Assembly (NCBI RefSeq): GCF_020882245.1
Contig: NC_083597.1
Span: 78,036,152 to 78,100,151, forward strand
Source: Rhopalosiphum padi
Taxonomy: Eukaryota > Arthropoda > Insecta > Hemiptera > Aphididae
Direction: 5' to 3'
Length of the DNA: 64,000 nucleotides
Shown here: positions 51,303-62,613 of the stretch, piece by piece
Numbering within the stretch: position 1 is the stretch's first letter
Layout: the number at the start of each line of letters is the position of its first letter
Position numbers and translations under genes: made by a program
The notes under the pieces: generated by a model
The model's input: only the letters and a program-made list of their open reading frames with translations
Told to the model about the DNA's origin: nothing
Database searches by the model: none

Positions 51303-54300
51303 TGTGCATTTATGATGCCGTTGTAAAATGTTGATGATCAAAATATAATATAATATTGTTTAATTTTTTTTTTATTAGATTTTGACTGAAAGTTGCTATA
51401 ACTCATCAACAAATAATATCATTTTATTATAATTACATAATATTATTATTTCTATTTGACACGCAGACGTGACACGCCGATGGACAACTTGATGGTGCAC
51501 CTGGGCGACTACGATTTGACTGCGGAAAACGAAACCGAACACCAGGCTCGGAAAGTGTCTCGCGTGCTGTTCCACTCTCATTTCCATCCGTTCTTATTGG
51601 CTAACGATATAGCGCTGTTACAGCTCGACCAGCCCGTCGCCGCTAGCGACACCGTTCGGCCCGTGTGTTTGCCGTCCACCGACGGTGAGTAGTATCAGTA
51701 TAATGATATTATAATATTATATGCATATAAACGTATACACAACATAAATATAAAAGCAAAAAAAAAATAAGGTTTTTGCAGGATCGTAGTTGTTTCACAG
51801 CGAACGATCGTAAAGTAGTCGCTATCGTAAAGTACCTGTTGATGGAGTTTTTATTTTTTTATAAATTATTTTAAGCATAATAGCTTTGGAATTTTTGCTG
51901 TAATCAGCAAAATATCAATATTTTTGAAAGAAAAAAATGTATTCTTATTTGTTTATAAATATTTAATATTTTTTTTTATCGCTGTCACTATTCTTTTAAA
52001 GGTTTTTATTTTTATATTTTATTTCATATTCTTTTACAAAATATTTACCTGAGATTTTCGATGTTTAAAAAATAAATCTTAAACAATTCGATAATTACAA
52101 TGTTTATAAGTATAGATAATCGTATTTAAAATATTAACTTATTCTGGCTTAAAAATATTATTATGAAATGTTTGCTGCCTTGAAAATAAAAAATTGTTTT
52201 GTAATGAAAATAAATAAATGTAAATAATGTAATAAATAACATAAAAATAAATATTTTAAAAACGTTCAAAATAATGAGTTTTCGCTGTTAAGAGCTACTT
52301 AACAAAGTATACAGCGAATACGTAGGTATAAATACGCGAGCGGTGATACATTTATCTTGTATTAAACTGACTGCGGTGTAATTTCCACTATCGCTTTAGA
52401 AAACGTGTGGATTACAACAAAAAGGGTTTAAAAACAGCTGCTATAATTAATTTTCTCATTCTGCACAGGAACAGAAAATACCTACTTATCGATAGACACG
52501 TCAACGCTTAGGTATAATATACGAAATACATCGAACGAAGAATACTAAATATTTTAATATTTTGCAACATCATAGTCTATAAATCTAGATTCTAAAATAG
52601 AAAATTATAAACTATAACTTACAAATATAAAGCAAATTAGTGTAGTCAATCAATTTGATTTATCTGTAAATTTATAAGAAAAAAATATTTTATAAATCCT
52701 AAAAATAGATTAAATATTAATTATGTATAGAGTTGATTATTTTTGGTCTACATAGAGAAAATAATAAAAAAACAAAATTATTTCTACCAAAAAAGAGAGA
52801 GTAAAAAACAAAATGTCTGCGACCGAGCATCAAAATTAAATATTTTCGACGGTCGAGTTTTTATAACCAACCCCAAATAAACAAAAAAATAAGCATAATT
52901 TGGTCCTTAAATATCTTTATATAATTTGGTTTTTTTTATCAAACGCATTATTAACTTACAAAATTTCAATTTATTTCAAAATGTATAATACAGCTAGAGT
53001 ATGCACCTTATTCAAAGATAGCTGATTCCAATCAGAAGTCATTCTATAAAAATTTATAATTTTAAGTACTTATTGAACACGTGGTATTATACTATATAGC
53101 AGAGATGGCCATCATAAATATTTTTGTAAGCCACGTGGATAAATACAATGATATGAAATGCTAAAATGTTAATAAATATATTTTATATAATTGAATAAAT
53201 TTGAATTATCTATACCAAAATAATTAACTTCATAATAACAATATATATAATTTATAATAAAAATAATTTTAATTTTATAAATAAGACGATTGTCACAAGT
53301 TGGCCAACCCTGTTATTTAGTATAATATACAACGTGTTTAATAAGTACCTAAATTATATATTACCCAACCTAATCTAATCTACTTATAATACATTTTTGT
53401 TTTACTGTACATTATGACAATTTTTTTTTTAATCATTGCACCAGTTTATAATCATACAATATTTTCAATAATAAACGTCTAATTCATAATATTTAGGTAG
53501 GTAATATACTAATATAGCAAGTGGACAAGTGGTTATATAATAAATATATTGTAATACTAGTGATTATAACTTCCAGAATATATTATAATACATTTATTAT
53601 AATTTATATTTCTTTATAAACAATTTGTATAGTTTTTTAAAACCAGATAATTACACGCATAGTACTATAGTAATTCGAGTTAGATTAGAGACTATTCATT
53701 TTTTCTTAAAACCAATTTAATAAAAATCGTGTGTAATTGTTAAAGTTAAAATGAAATGAAAAAGTAATTATTAACATAAACTTAATCTAATAACTTTTGG
53801 TTCGTTGACAAATATATACATTTTATATTATAATATTACCTTATTTATTTATCTTTCTCGCCTAAAGTCTATAAGATAGATAGATACCTATAATCATATG
53901 GGTAAATGTGGTAAAAAATCTGGGAGGAAGTTATAAATTTCAATTAACTCATATTAGCATAATTAATTATACTGACGAGGTTAAGTTTGGAAATATTTTG
54001 GTGGAGCTAAGCTTCACTAAACCCCCATCACAATTATTTATGTGTATGTAGTACCTATAGTATACCTATAAAATGTCTATGGCTACAGCTCTGCAGCGTA
54101 CGATTGGTGAATTTGATAAATAATTATGTATATTATACATCACGTGGAGATAGATCCATTAGCTGTACATTTTATATTGGTTGATGTACTGATATCATCA
54201 GCTGTTACGAAAACGCCTATAAAACTGCAATAACTTATATATTAGATTTTACGATTTATGTATATATACGCGCTTTTATTTAGTTTTTTTATGTGGAAAA

Positions 54301-57300
54301 CATTTTTAATGGTGTTGTTAATGCGCTTTCGCGCGTAGTTAATCCACCGGAAAATACGCGTATAATAATAATATATTACACTGTGCGCCATATATAAGTT
54401 GCACATGGAATTAAATCGAGATTGTAAAAATGTTATTATTGAGTTTCGATACAACTCCAAAACGGATAAATTCTGATACACATATAAATTGTGTTCATCG
54501 CGTAGTTTTTGTGTAAACGTCGGTTGTTCGGCATTTCGTTGTCTATATAACTTTCTGTATCAAAATAATACCTATCGCCAAACAGAACTTATAACATTAC
54601 ACCTGAAATCCTGATCAGAAAACCATCGTATAATGAATGTAACCCTATTCTATACGTTGCAACCCGCTGTTATAGGTTTATAGCGGTGTATGTATATTAT
54701 ATAGTGTGTGTGTTCAGGGGCGACGCTACATGGGGGTAAGGGTGGGCAAGTACCCCGCAAATTTTTCCTTCCGTTGCCCTCCCCTATAGTTTAATGTTAA
54801 AAATATGTAAGTAAATAAAGAAACCGTAAATTATTATTAATATATAAAATAGTATTAATTAATTTAAAACGTTTTTTAGACTTAAGTTATATTACTTTAA
54901 GTTTGACTGTTATATTCAAATTAAACATGATTTTTTTGAACATTTAGAAATAAAAGTACTCAATAAAGTTAATACTAAAAGCAAAATTTATAAAATCTCA
55001 TACATTAAAAATTAAAAGTTATGTATTGTTACATATACAAATAGAATAAAACGGAAGATATCTAAAGTTTTACTATACCTAGTACATTTGTGATAATAAT
55101 ATAATAGGTATATTTTTTGATTATTTATTTAGAAATATAACGTATTATTAAACCCAAAACATTTTTAACAATATTTTCCTGTATATATGGTACAAACAAA
55201 TTAACGGATGATTGAGTATAGCCATACATAAATTCCCCACCACAAACAATTAGGCCCGGTATCGCCCCTCTCGCAAATAATAAATTAATAAATAACTGGG
55301 TGTGCTTATATAATGTATAATACTTATTAATCTATGATGTATTATAATATATGCCTTAGACACTAAGTGAAATCCTCATAAACCTTCATTTTTTTTTAGA
55401 CTCGGTTGGATAGCTTAATATAATATGCTCTGACGAAGATGTAAATAATATAATAATATGTTATAAACTTTTTTGAAATACTAAACTAGCGTACATTTCT
55501 TGAGGCCGCATGACGAATTAATACAGTATGGTGTTTCATCCAGTTCTCTTATAATTAATTTCTTCAAAAACTAACTTTTGGAATGATTTATCGTAGAACT
55601 ACATACGGATTATATTTAGATATTCAGATTTTCTTTATATCATTCAAAGAGTGTACTGTGATAAATAATTTAAGTATTTTAAAATATGGTCACTTAATAC
55701 TTAGGTATCTAACCTAATAAAAATTTCCAAAAATCTGATTTTGAATAAATTCATCATTGAATGGAATAATAAAGATGACCATATTTAGTGAATTAACCTG
55801 TTATAGTTATAGAATGTTTTATTGATTAATCACATAATGTCAATAATCTAGACAACATATATTCTTGTAAAGGTATATATTATATATTACATTATTACAC
55901 ACATGTATAGTGTCAAATGTCAATATTGCTCTTCTGAATCGGTATTGATTTTAAAATGTATATGATTAATGTCAAATTAATGGTATCAGCTATTTTTTTG
56001 TCAAATGTGTATATTTTCATAATTTTCTGAAGTCGATGATAATTTTAGTACACTCACGATTTGATAGGTAAGACCTGCCGAAACCTGCTTTTAATTATTT
56101 TTCTCGTTCATTGCAATAATATTATACATTTTGATTAAAACCTAAAACCAAAAATTTGTTGCATATTTTAATATATGATATATTTCATATGCATTTAATG
56201 TATTTTCAATTTTTGTTTATATCCTGGACACTAAAATGTATATTTATCACGTTTCCCTTATATACGTTTGAATATTACATACATATTTGAATATTATTGA
56301 AATATTGTATATAACGTAATAATATGTCTGTATTAAAATATTTTTATTCTGTGTTCGAAATTTAGTTTATATCCTAATTCCTAAGGGTCCCGAACAACTA
56401 TCGTATAACTAGTAATGAATCATAACTAAGTCATAACTATAAATGATGATCGGCATTCAGAAGTTTAACAAAATAGCGTTTTCAGATTATACTAACGCCC
56501 AGAGAATGGTAATAAATTAAGTTCATTAATTTAAAATATTAAACTAAATACATCAATATACTATAGTCACTATTTAATACTATATAGTTAATCGCGTGAA
56601 TATTTTAAATATTAGTGACTTTGGCTATGGGTCTTGAACGTCTTGGTCATTAATGATAATGGTTAATAATTATTGACATCAGTGATAACATAATATACAA
56701 ATATATATATAGTTTATTATGACTAGAAAAAAGAGTTGTAAAATTATTTCGTTTGCAAATCTACCCATATCGATCTCGATGATGGAAATCCGCTGGTGAG
56801 GTTTGCGATTCGTTTACTATGCCACATCGTCGAGATGCAAAAATACACACACGCGCATAATATACTGAATAAAATATATTATAATATATTGATATTCGTC
56901 GTCAACATGTGGCAAAAATATAACAACTGGCGCGTCTGATCAATAACCTACAACTCACTGCTCGTACACAAATAACACAATATATTATTATAACATACCT
57001 ATATATTACGATATATAATATGATAGGCGTATTCGATTAATGTGATGCCCATCCGAAATTTTCGTATTGTATCAGAGATTGAATGTGAAAATATTTTTAA
57101 TACGGACACTGCGCCGAGCTGATTTCACACACCTAATGGATTATAAATCTATAAATCAACGTTTAGTATTTTTTTTGTAAAAAGTCATAATAGTTGTTTA
57201 TAAAATTTGCATGTCCCTGCACACCAGTGTTGGTAAACAATACTTATTGTGCATTTGAAAAAAAATATAGTTTTATAAAATACGTATTTTACAATAAATT

Positions 57301-59406
57301 AATTTTTTTCTCTAGGTAAATACGTTTATTTTTTTAAAATAAAATCCTAGCAAACTTTATAATCGAGAAAACGGGAATTTTTAAGCAAATCAAATTTTGA
57401 ACAAAATCGACTTTCTTTTTTTTGTATAACTCGAAAACGAATAACCTATATTATAGATACTTGAAATTTTCACCAAATATTTTTATTATTATTTTTTATT
57501 TACAATAAACTGTTCATAATATTTCAATTATATTTGAGCTATTTATAAATAGCTTTTTATATTTTTTTTTTAACATTTATTTGAATATATACAATCTGTA
57601 ATAATGGTTACAATAAGCATATGGGCTGAAATTACAATTGTTGTGAATGCGTGAGGTGAGTAGCAACCCAGCGGTAACACTCGACAAGCTTTTTATATAA
57701 TATATAAATGTTGATTAAAAATTATTTTTTGGGTAGAAATGCTTGAAAATGTAATATAAAACTCCTCAAATTTTATCAATTAAAAAATGTCAAAAATCTA
57801 TACTCACAATAATTGTTTATATGCGTTTATACATAGAATTTTAATAAAACTAACAAAAGTCGCATAAATTAGTAAATTATTTTGAAGTTAGAAATTTATA
57901 AAATTGTTTGTTTTTGTTTTTATATACATAAGATTTAAAACTTAAGTCTTATATTATATAAGATTCTTTATTAGTTTTATAACGTTTATATGAAAAAAAA
58001 TTCTACCAGAAGGCCAAATCATTTTTTTTATGAACATTTCAAATTCAACGGCCTACGATTTTCAAAATTTACTAGTAAAATAATTATTTCTCCTCAAACA
58101 ACTTTTAATATTTTACAAAAAAATATTAATAACAATTAACTTTGACAATGACTTAAAATTTTCACTAAATTCTTATATTATAATTTTTATTATACGATCA
58201 AATTTTTTGACTATTTGAGTTATTTATAAGTATAAGATATTTTCATTTTATTAGTTTTTTTCTATGAATGTCCTAAAAAAATTATTCCCTGTATTAAAAT
58301 TCTCTTAACTTTAATACAAGATCTCATAGAATGTATTCTTACAAAATTATGTTATTAGATTGTTATAAAAATACATATCGTTATAAAATCTTTGTACATT
58401 CATCGCTTCGCTCAAAATCTGAATACATATTATGAAATATATAATACTTAGAGACCTAGGTTGACCGACCGTCTGCGCTCAGAATCGTTTCTCGTGTACA
58501 ATGACATTATATTATTATTGAAATAAAATTTAATATTACACTCATCATAGTAACTTACAAGTTACACAAGACACCTATTGTATAACAAAGCAGTACTTAT
58601 TTGCTGAATGACTTTACTATTTAAAGAACTTGAAAATTGACTGAAACAATTAAGTCCATAATCAGAACTTTTTTATGGAAGGGTTATGAAAAAAAAATGA
58701 TAATTTTTAATAATTTTTTAAGTACATGTAATGTTAATTAATTATAGATTTTGATCATACATTATACTTCAGAAGTCTTGTAAAAGTAAAGTTTTTTTAA
58801 TTCAATAAAACCAATAATCTAGATTAAAAAAGGCATTGTGGAAGGGGATTAACCCCCTCCTCAACGCCCACCTCCACACACGTTCCTGAAGACAATAATA
58901 ATTATTTTATGTTGAATGCATCGTCCTGCACAGTATTACAAAATACTGTCTCATAAAAACGTAGATAATAATACACAAATGTATACTATAAATATAATAC
59001 CTATAGGTATATTATACCTATATTATATAGGCGTTAATATCTACGTTTTTAATTATCATCGCTTTGGTATACATACGAGCTACAATAATAGGCGTGTACA
59101 CAATAGTATAATATTATACAATACACGAAAATAGCTAAATATGTGTTTTCTACATAATATTTACAACAATTTTTCTATATTTCATATTATATGCATTCAA
59201 ATACATCAGGCGAGTCGTATGTGGGCCAAAAAGGCACTGTCGTGGGATGGGGGATCACTGCGTTCCCGGCGGGCGATCCGAGCCCCACGTTGCAGAAACT
59301 CTCCGTGGAAGTCCTGTCAAACTTCCAGTGTTCCCGCGTCATCGACGATCATGTAGGTCTGGGCATGCTGTGCGCCGCTGCGCCATCGTTGCAGGGGACG
59401 TGTTTC
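24002..59406 (+). CDS. secreted CUB-domain serine protease (9 exons, 3' end outside window)
   Basis: This is a secreted zymogen protease of the insect CUB-serine-protease type. Nine exons join in frame across eight GT-AG introns to give 560 residues. Residues 1 to about 27 form a signal peptide. A cysteine knot follows with Cys 90, 95, 104, 110, 121, 129 and 130, CLIP-like and ending ICC. The CUB domain spans about 136-254 (TCGDV..YLQSPDN..TGYSTVV..YWLIKVSQI). Next come Cys266, a Gly/Ser-rich linker (294-323) and basic sites RLKR (328-331) and NRR. The protease domain starts IIGS at 378, with His418 in TAAHC and Asp469 in NDIALL. The text ends QGTCF, where GDSGGP should follow; no such exon was found before the right edge. 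Catalytic activity is therefore likely but unproven, and a non-catalytic homologue is possible. Likely extracellular roles are immune or developmental cascades, saliva or gut; the substrate is unknown. Confidence 0.88.
25655..26900. repeat. dispersed repeat family, copy 2 (longest)
   Basis: Start block GTCGAGTGGATCACTATTAT, then TACGAAAAACGATTCTGAGC. The end block ATCATTATAAAATCAATACA is followed by GCTGAGAATCT. GATTCTGAGCGAA near the start is partly inverted near the end, so this is likely a non-autonomous element with subterminal inverted repeats. Short open frames inside look spurious. Confidence 0.55.
27955..28091 (+). CDS. protease exon 2 (residues 21-66)
   Basis: The acceptor is TTTACAG and the donor GTAACT. 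It encodes VRGHAIDFKTMPMTLLNATN and a charged stretch up to QESSNE, a spacer between signal peptide and knot. Phase agrees on both sides. Confidence 0.8.
28134..28370. mobile_element. short TIR MITE related to the 15998-18937 ends
   Basis: CAGAGTGATTCGCCAAGCAT at the left is inverted at the right as ATGCTTGGTAAATCACCTG. TA flanks it at 28132-28133 and 28371-28372, with two extra bases at the right. The first 60 and last 100 or so bases resemble the two ends of 15998-18937. It starts 42 bp after the exon 2 donor of the protease gene. Confidence 0.75.
30538..30563. repeat. (AT)n microsatellite
   Basis: About a dozen AT units in intron 2 of the protease gene. Confidence 0.8.
31684..32215. repeat. 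dispersed repeat family, copy 3
   Basis: It contains GAGTGAATCACTATAATGCA, CATACGAAAACGTTTCGGAA and an end block CACATATCGTTATAAAATCA with AAAATGTAGCTCTGCTTAAA. It is shorter than copy 2, through internal loss. Confidence 0.5.
33611..33805 (+). CDS. protease exon 3 (CLIP-like cysteine knot)
   Basis: The acceptor is CCTTTCAG. It encodes residues 67-131 with seven cysteines in the pattern C-x4-C-x8-C-x5-C-x10-C-x7-CC. The donor GTCAGT is slightly unusual at +3 but gives the correct phase for exon 4. Confidence 0.85.
34022..34154 (+). CDS. protease exon 4 (CUB domain, first part)
   Basis: The acceptor is ATGCAG and the donor GTGAGT. It encodes residues 132-175, starting the CUB domain with TCGDVSSQKVTYLQSPDN and containing LACDYDV, typical of insect CUB proteases. 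Confidence 0.9.
36864..36896. repeat. (AAT)n microsatellite
   Basis: About eleven AAT/ATA units in intron 4 of the protease gene. Confidence 0.85.
37332..37459 (+). CDS. protease exon 5 (CUB domain, middle)
   Basis: The acceptor is TTGAAG and the donor GTAAGT. It encodes residues 176-218, with VDYEKVNL, Cys192 and Cys211, and CGALTGYS, the conserved CUB core. Confidence 0.9.
37603..37731 (+). CDS. protease exon 6 (CUB domain, end)
   Basis: The acceptor is TTTTCAG and the donor GTAGGA. It encodes residues 219-261, including LKIAMVVQS and YWLIKVSQIGCSEI, which close the CUB domain. Confidence 0.9.
42192..42672 (+). CDS. protease exon 7 (linker, activation site, catalytic His)
   Basis: The acceptor is GTTTCAG and the donor GTAATA. 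It encodes residues 262-421: Cys266 (SPDCGL), a Gly/Ser-rich linker, RLKR at 328-331, the activation site after Arg377 (NRR-IIGS) and TAAHC with catalytic His418. The exon is much more GC-rich than its introns. Confidence 0.93.
42673..51466. other. protease intron 7 (8.8 kb)
   Basis: The largest complete intron of the gene. Apart from the GT microsatellite near its 3' end, it is AT-rich with only short chance open frames. No nested gene was recognised. Confidence 0.6.
51256..51303. repeat. (GT)n microsatellite
   Basis: More than 20 GT units in the intron before protease exon 8, about 165 bp upstream of its acceptor. Confidence 0.92.
51467..51684 (+). CDS. protease exon 8 (catalytic Asp)
   Basis: The acceptor is CACGCAG and the donor GTGAGT. 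It encodes residues 422-494 with LGDYDL, NDIALLQL (catalytic Asp469) and RPVCLPS, whose Cys489 usually pairs with the propeptide cysteine. Confidence 0.93.
53100..53312. mobile_element. hAT-like MITE, 213 bp
   Basis: CAGAGATGGCCA at the left and inverted TTGGCCAACCCTG at the right are flanked by the similar octamers CTATATAG and TTATTTAG (6 of 8). It is probably an old insertion. Confidence 0.55.
54714..55271. mobile_element. possible hAT-like element with CAGGGGCGA ends
   Basis: CAGGGGCGACGCTACATGGG at the left and inverted TATCGCCCCTC at the right suggest an element of about 560 bp. No clear target duplication is visible. Its interior is AT-rich and non-coding. Confidence 0.4.
55675..55800. 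repeat. weak copy of the GTGATTCACC MITE family, right end
   Basis: TTCCAAAAATCTGATTTTG followed by TTAGTGAATTAACCTG resembles the right ends at 18937 and 60572. It is heavily diverged and no left end was seen. Confidence 0.4.
57290..58520. repeat. dispersed repeat family, copy 4 (rearranged)
   Basis: The end block ACATATCGTTATAAAATC with CATCGCTTCGCTCAAAATCT (58370-58430) is followed by the family start block in inverted orientation (CGCTCAGAATCGTTTCTCGT, 58475-58500). Interior text near 57420-57480 also matches copy 2 in reverse. Confidence 0.45.
59210..59406 (+). CDS. protease exon 9 (VGWG segment)
   Basis: The acceptor is ACATCAG and the donor GTAAGT. It encodes residues 495-560 with GTVVGWG, LQKLSVEVLSNFQC and MLCAAAPSLQGTCF. 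It ends in phase 0 exactly where GDSGGP is expected. Confidence 0.92.
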
Positions 59407-62400
59407 GTAAGTTAACGATATTTACGACGTAATAAACTAATAATCATAATAATAATATAACATTATAATACGCGATAATAATAATGTATCACATTATTTA
59501 ATGTGTTGTGCTTCTATTATAACATTATTATGTCATGTGCACTGCAGCGCGTATGACCACTTGGACAAGTATAAGACTACTACTGGCACACTTAATAATA
59601 TAGTATTATAATAACTTACGAGTAATTTTAGTATCCAAATAGTTGTGTACATTTGCATATTTTTATTAATTAATTTAAAAAGTAGTCGTAGGTAAATTAT
59701 ACATTTTAATCCGAACCTAATATGATTCTGTTGGCAAAATTTTACTCCACATGTTTATTGCATATTTGATAATTCTCCAAGTATAAACATCGCCATTCAT
59801 TCCTTTAATAATAAATTTATTCAAATTCAGATTTTTAAATTTTTAAATACACTTTAAGAAGTTTTTTTAATTGTTAAGCTTATCTGTACTACTTAAAAAA
59901 TGTTCTGTGGTGATACAAGCTTCTATTTTTTTTTTTTTTAATGAAAATCACCCTTTTTATTGTAAATTATTTAGTAAATAATATTTTGATGTACTTAGTT
60001 CAGAATTCGAATAAGCAGTTTTTCAGTTATTAACATGTTTGTACTATCAATAATAGTCCTTATAAAGTGTATACATATATTATACAATGTTACAAAAATA
60101 TAAATTAGATGTAATATTAATCTAGCATTTGTTATACTTGTCAATTTTTATAAATTTTAAATGTTGATACAATAATATTAATGAGTCAGTTAATAATAAT
60201 TATACAATATTCAAATTATTATAGTCCCCATATCTTTCAAACACATTATTAATTAATGAACTATTATTCATTATTCCTAATACACAATGTTTAATAACTT
60301 AAAAACAATTCATTCAAATTTTGATTTCAATATGTAACATTATTTTCTCAAAAATAATCCACTAAATAATTGTAGGTAGAAAAGGTGGTTCTTATATGAA
60401 AAAAAAGCAGTAGTTTGTACGTACTCAAAGGAAACTCCTTCATTAGTTCAAAAAAATCTCAAGAATTTGTGAAATTGATCTTTATATATATTAAAAAATT
60501 CCAAAAATCAGATTTTATTTAACTGCATTATTGAAGAAAAAAGGGGTAGACATGCTTGGTGAATTACCTTTTATTCACGTATGCGTTACCCGTGCATATA
60601 ACATTTTTCAAAAATAAAATGCATATCTACATTAACAAAATTATTGAAGTTAAAAAAAATATATATTATTTATGAGTACAACTCAACAGCATATTAACCG
60701 AATAAAAATATATCACAATTCTTTAATTATTTTTACTTGCATTTGCTGATGGAATTTTGCCTAATCGATGTGTACGCTCGTGTTGACAAAATCTACAAAT
60801 AAGCTCGTATACCTGCAGGTGACGGTTTAAATTCGCTGATTAGATTTTAATTTTAATTTGCAATCAATTTCCAGCATAATATTTTAACTATGATAATGAG
60901 CACACATAGATGTATAAACGTTTTTAGTACATATATTAAAATTCCGGGTACCAATAATAATCATCATAAAACTCATCGTTTTCACAATACGATACACTCA
61001 AAATAATTTCAAACAAAATCATCATTGCGGAATGTCCTGCGTCCCTGCGATAAATATTGTTGTTCAATGAAACAATATTAAATAACCGCAAACGTTTTGT
61101 ACGCCTATTGTTTTGTGCATATTATTATAACATTCGTATATTATAATATTTTCGTTTACGATCTGGCTAGTGGCTACGCGCAGTTTCCCGCCCAAACCCC
61201 TAATTTTATATAATTTATCGCACGATGTTTATTGTGTTTGATGTACACACATGTCCGGCGATTTAGTATTAACATAACGATGTTTTTATTCAAATTATAT
61301 TTACGATTAACAGAATAATGTGTGAACCTAAGTCGTATATATAGGAACCCTGTTATTGTATATGTACCGGGTAGGTTTTGACTGTTTTCACAGGAATTTT
61401 TTTTTTTGTCGCAGTAGATTGGACATTTTTTATACTTTTTGTTACTTAAAAGCAGTATTTTTTTTTTTCAACAAATCGTAAGAATAAAATTAAAAATCAG
61501 AGTCAAACTATTTTTGATCGAGATAAAAAGTTAAAACACCGTAAATTGTATACGTATTATATTTACTGTTATACTGTATTTTATATTATTTTTTGTATCG
61601 TAAAAAAAACAAGATCAAACTATTTTACGTATATTACAAATCATACTACTTTGATTAAATATCTATAACATTAAATAACGAGAATATTAAGAACTTTTAC
61701 AAAATCATATTGATTCTTAAATAATATGTTATATTGCTTATTAATAATTTTTTTTATCTAAAATAATTTATGTTAGCAACTTTTGAATTTTCATAAAAAC
61801 TGTTTTATGTTACACTATTAAATTAAAAGTAGTAGCTTTTTATGATAATATACAATACAGTATTAATGAAAAAATAAAAGTAAAATTAAAAAGAAACCAC
61901 TTTGAAACACTTTAAAATTGACTTAAAAAGCATAAAAAAAAAGATATATTAAATAGTTTATTACTCCAATTTTGATTTACCTACATTATTTCAACGAAAA
62001 CTTTTTAGTACGAATATCGACTTTACTCCAAAAATGTATAACTTTGTAGGATACACCAATACAGTTTATTATAACTTGAAATAATAATAAAAAAAAATGT
62101 TTATGTTACATGAATAAAGTATAAGTTATAACACATAAATATATATAAATACGTATACAAGGTATTCAATTATCAAACTATAATAATTTAATAATAACTC
62201 AGCTTAATTCTGACTTCTAATCTATATTATTTATTACAACTCGTCGCAGTTGACACTTAATTAAAAATATATTTATTCGTGCTACTTTGCAATCCATAAC
62301 TAAAATTAAATATTCGAGTTTTTTACACAAGGTATGTAGGGTTTTACATAATATACATAAAATGATTAGCGCATTGCAGAAGAGCAAAAAACAAAATGTG

Positions 62401-62613
62401 TATATTTTAATTATAGATACGAGAGCAATTTTTATGTTTTACGCCCCACTTGTTTATCGCATGCCTATTGATTAAGCTTGGATTTTCATTTCAAATTTGA
62501 TTCCTAATACTATACTGTTGTTAATCCAAGTATAAACCATTCAAATCACGATTTTTAAATTAAAAAAATATTCCTTTCCCCCTCTTTGTATATATTATTA
62601 TATTTTTTTTTAA
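59407..62613. other. start of protease intron 9, no serine exon found
   Basis: Follows the GTAAGT donor of exon 9. I searched by eye for a GDSGGP-coding stretch after an acceptor and found none before the piggyBac end. It holds the degenerate MITE at 60228-60572. Confidence 0.6.
60228..60572. repeat. degenerate copy of the GTGATTCACC MITE family, right part
   Basis: From ATTATAGTCCCCATATCTT to CATGCTTGGTGAATTACC it parallels 18585-18937 throughout. The left terminus was not found. It lies in the last visible protease intron. Confidence 0.6.

Noticed and set aside
59407..62613. Possible last exon of the protease
   Set aside because: No stretch encoding GDSGGP after an acceptor could be found. 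The exon is presumed to lie outside the window.
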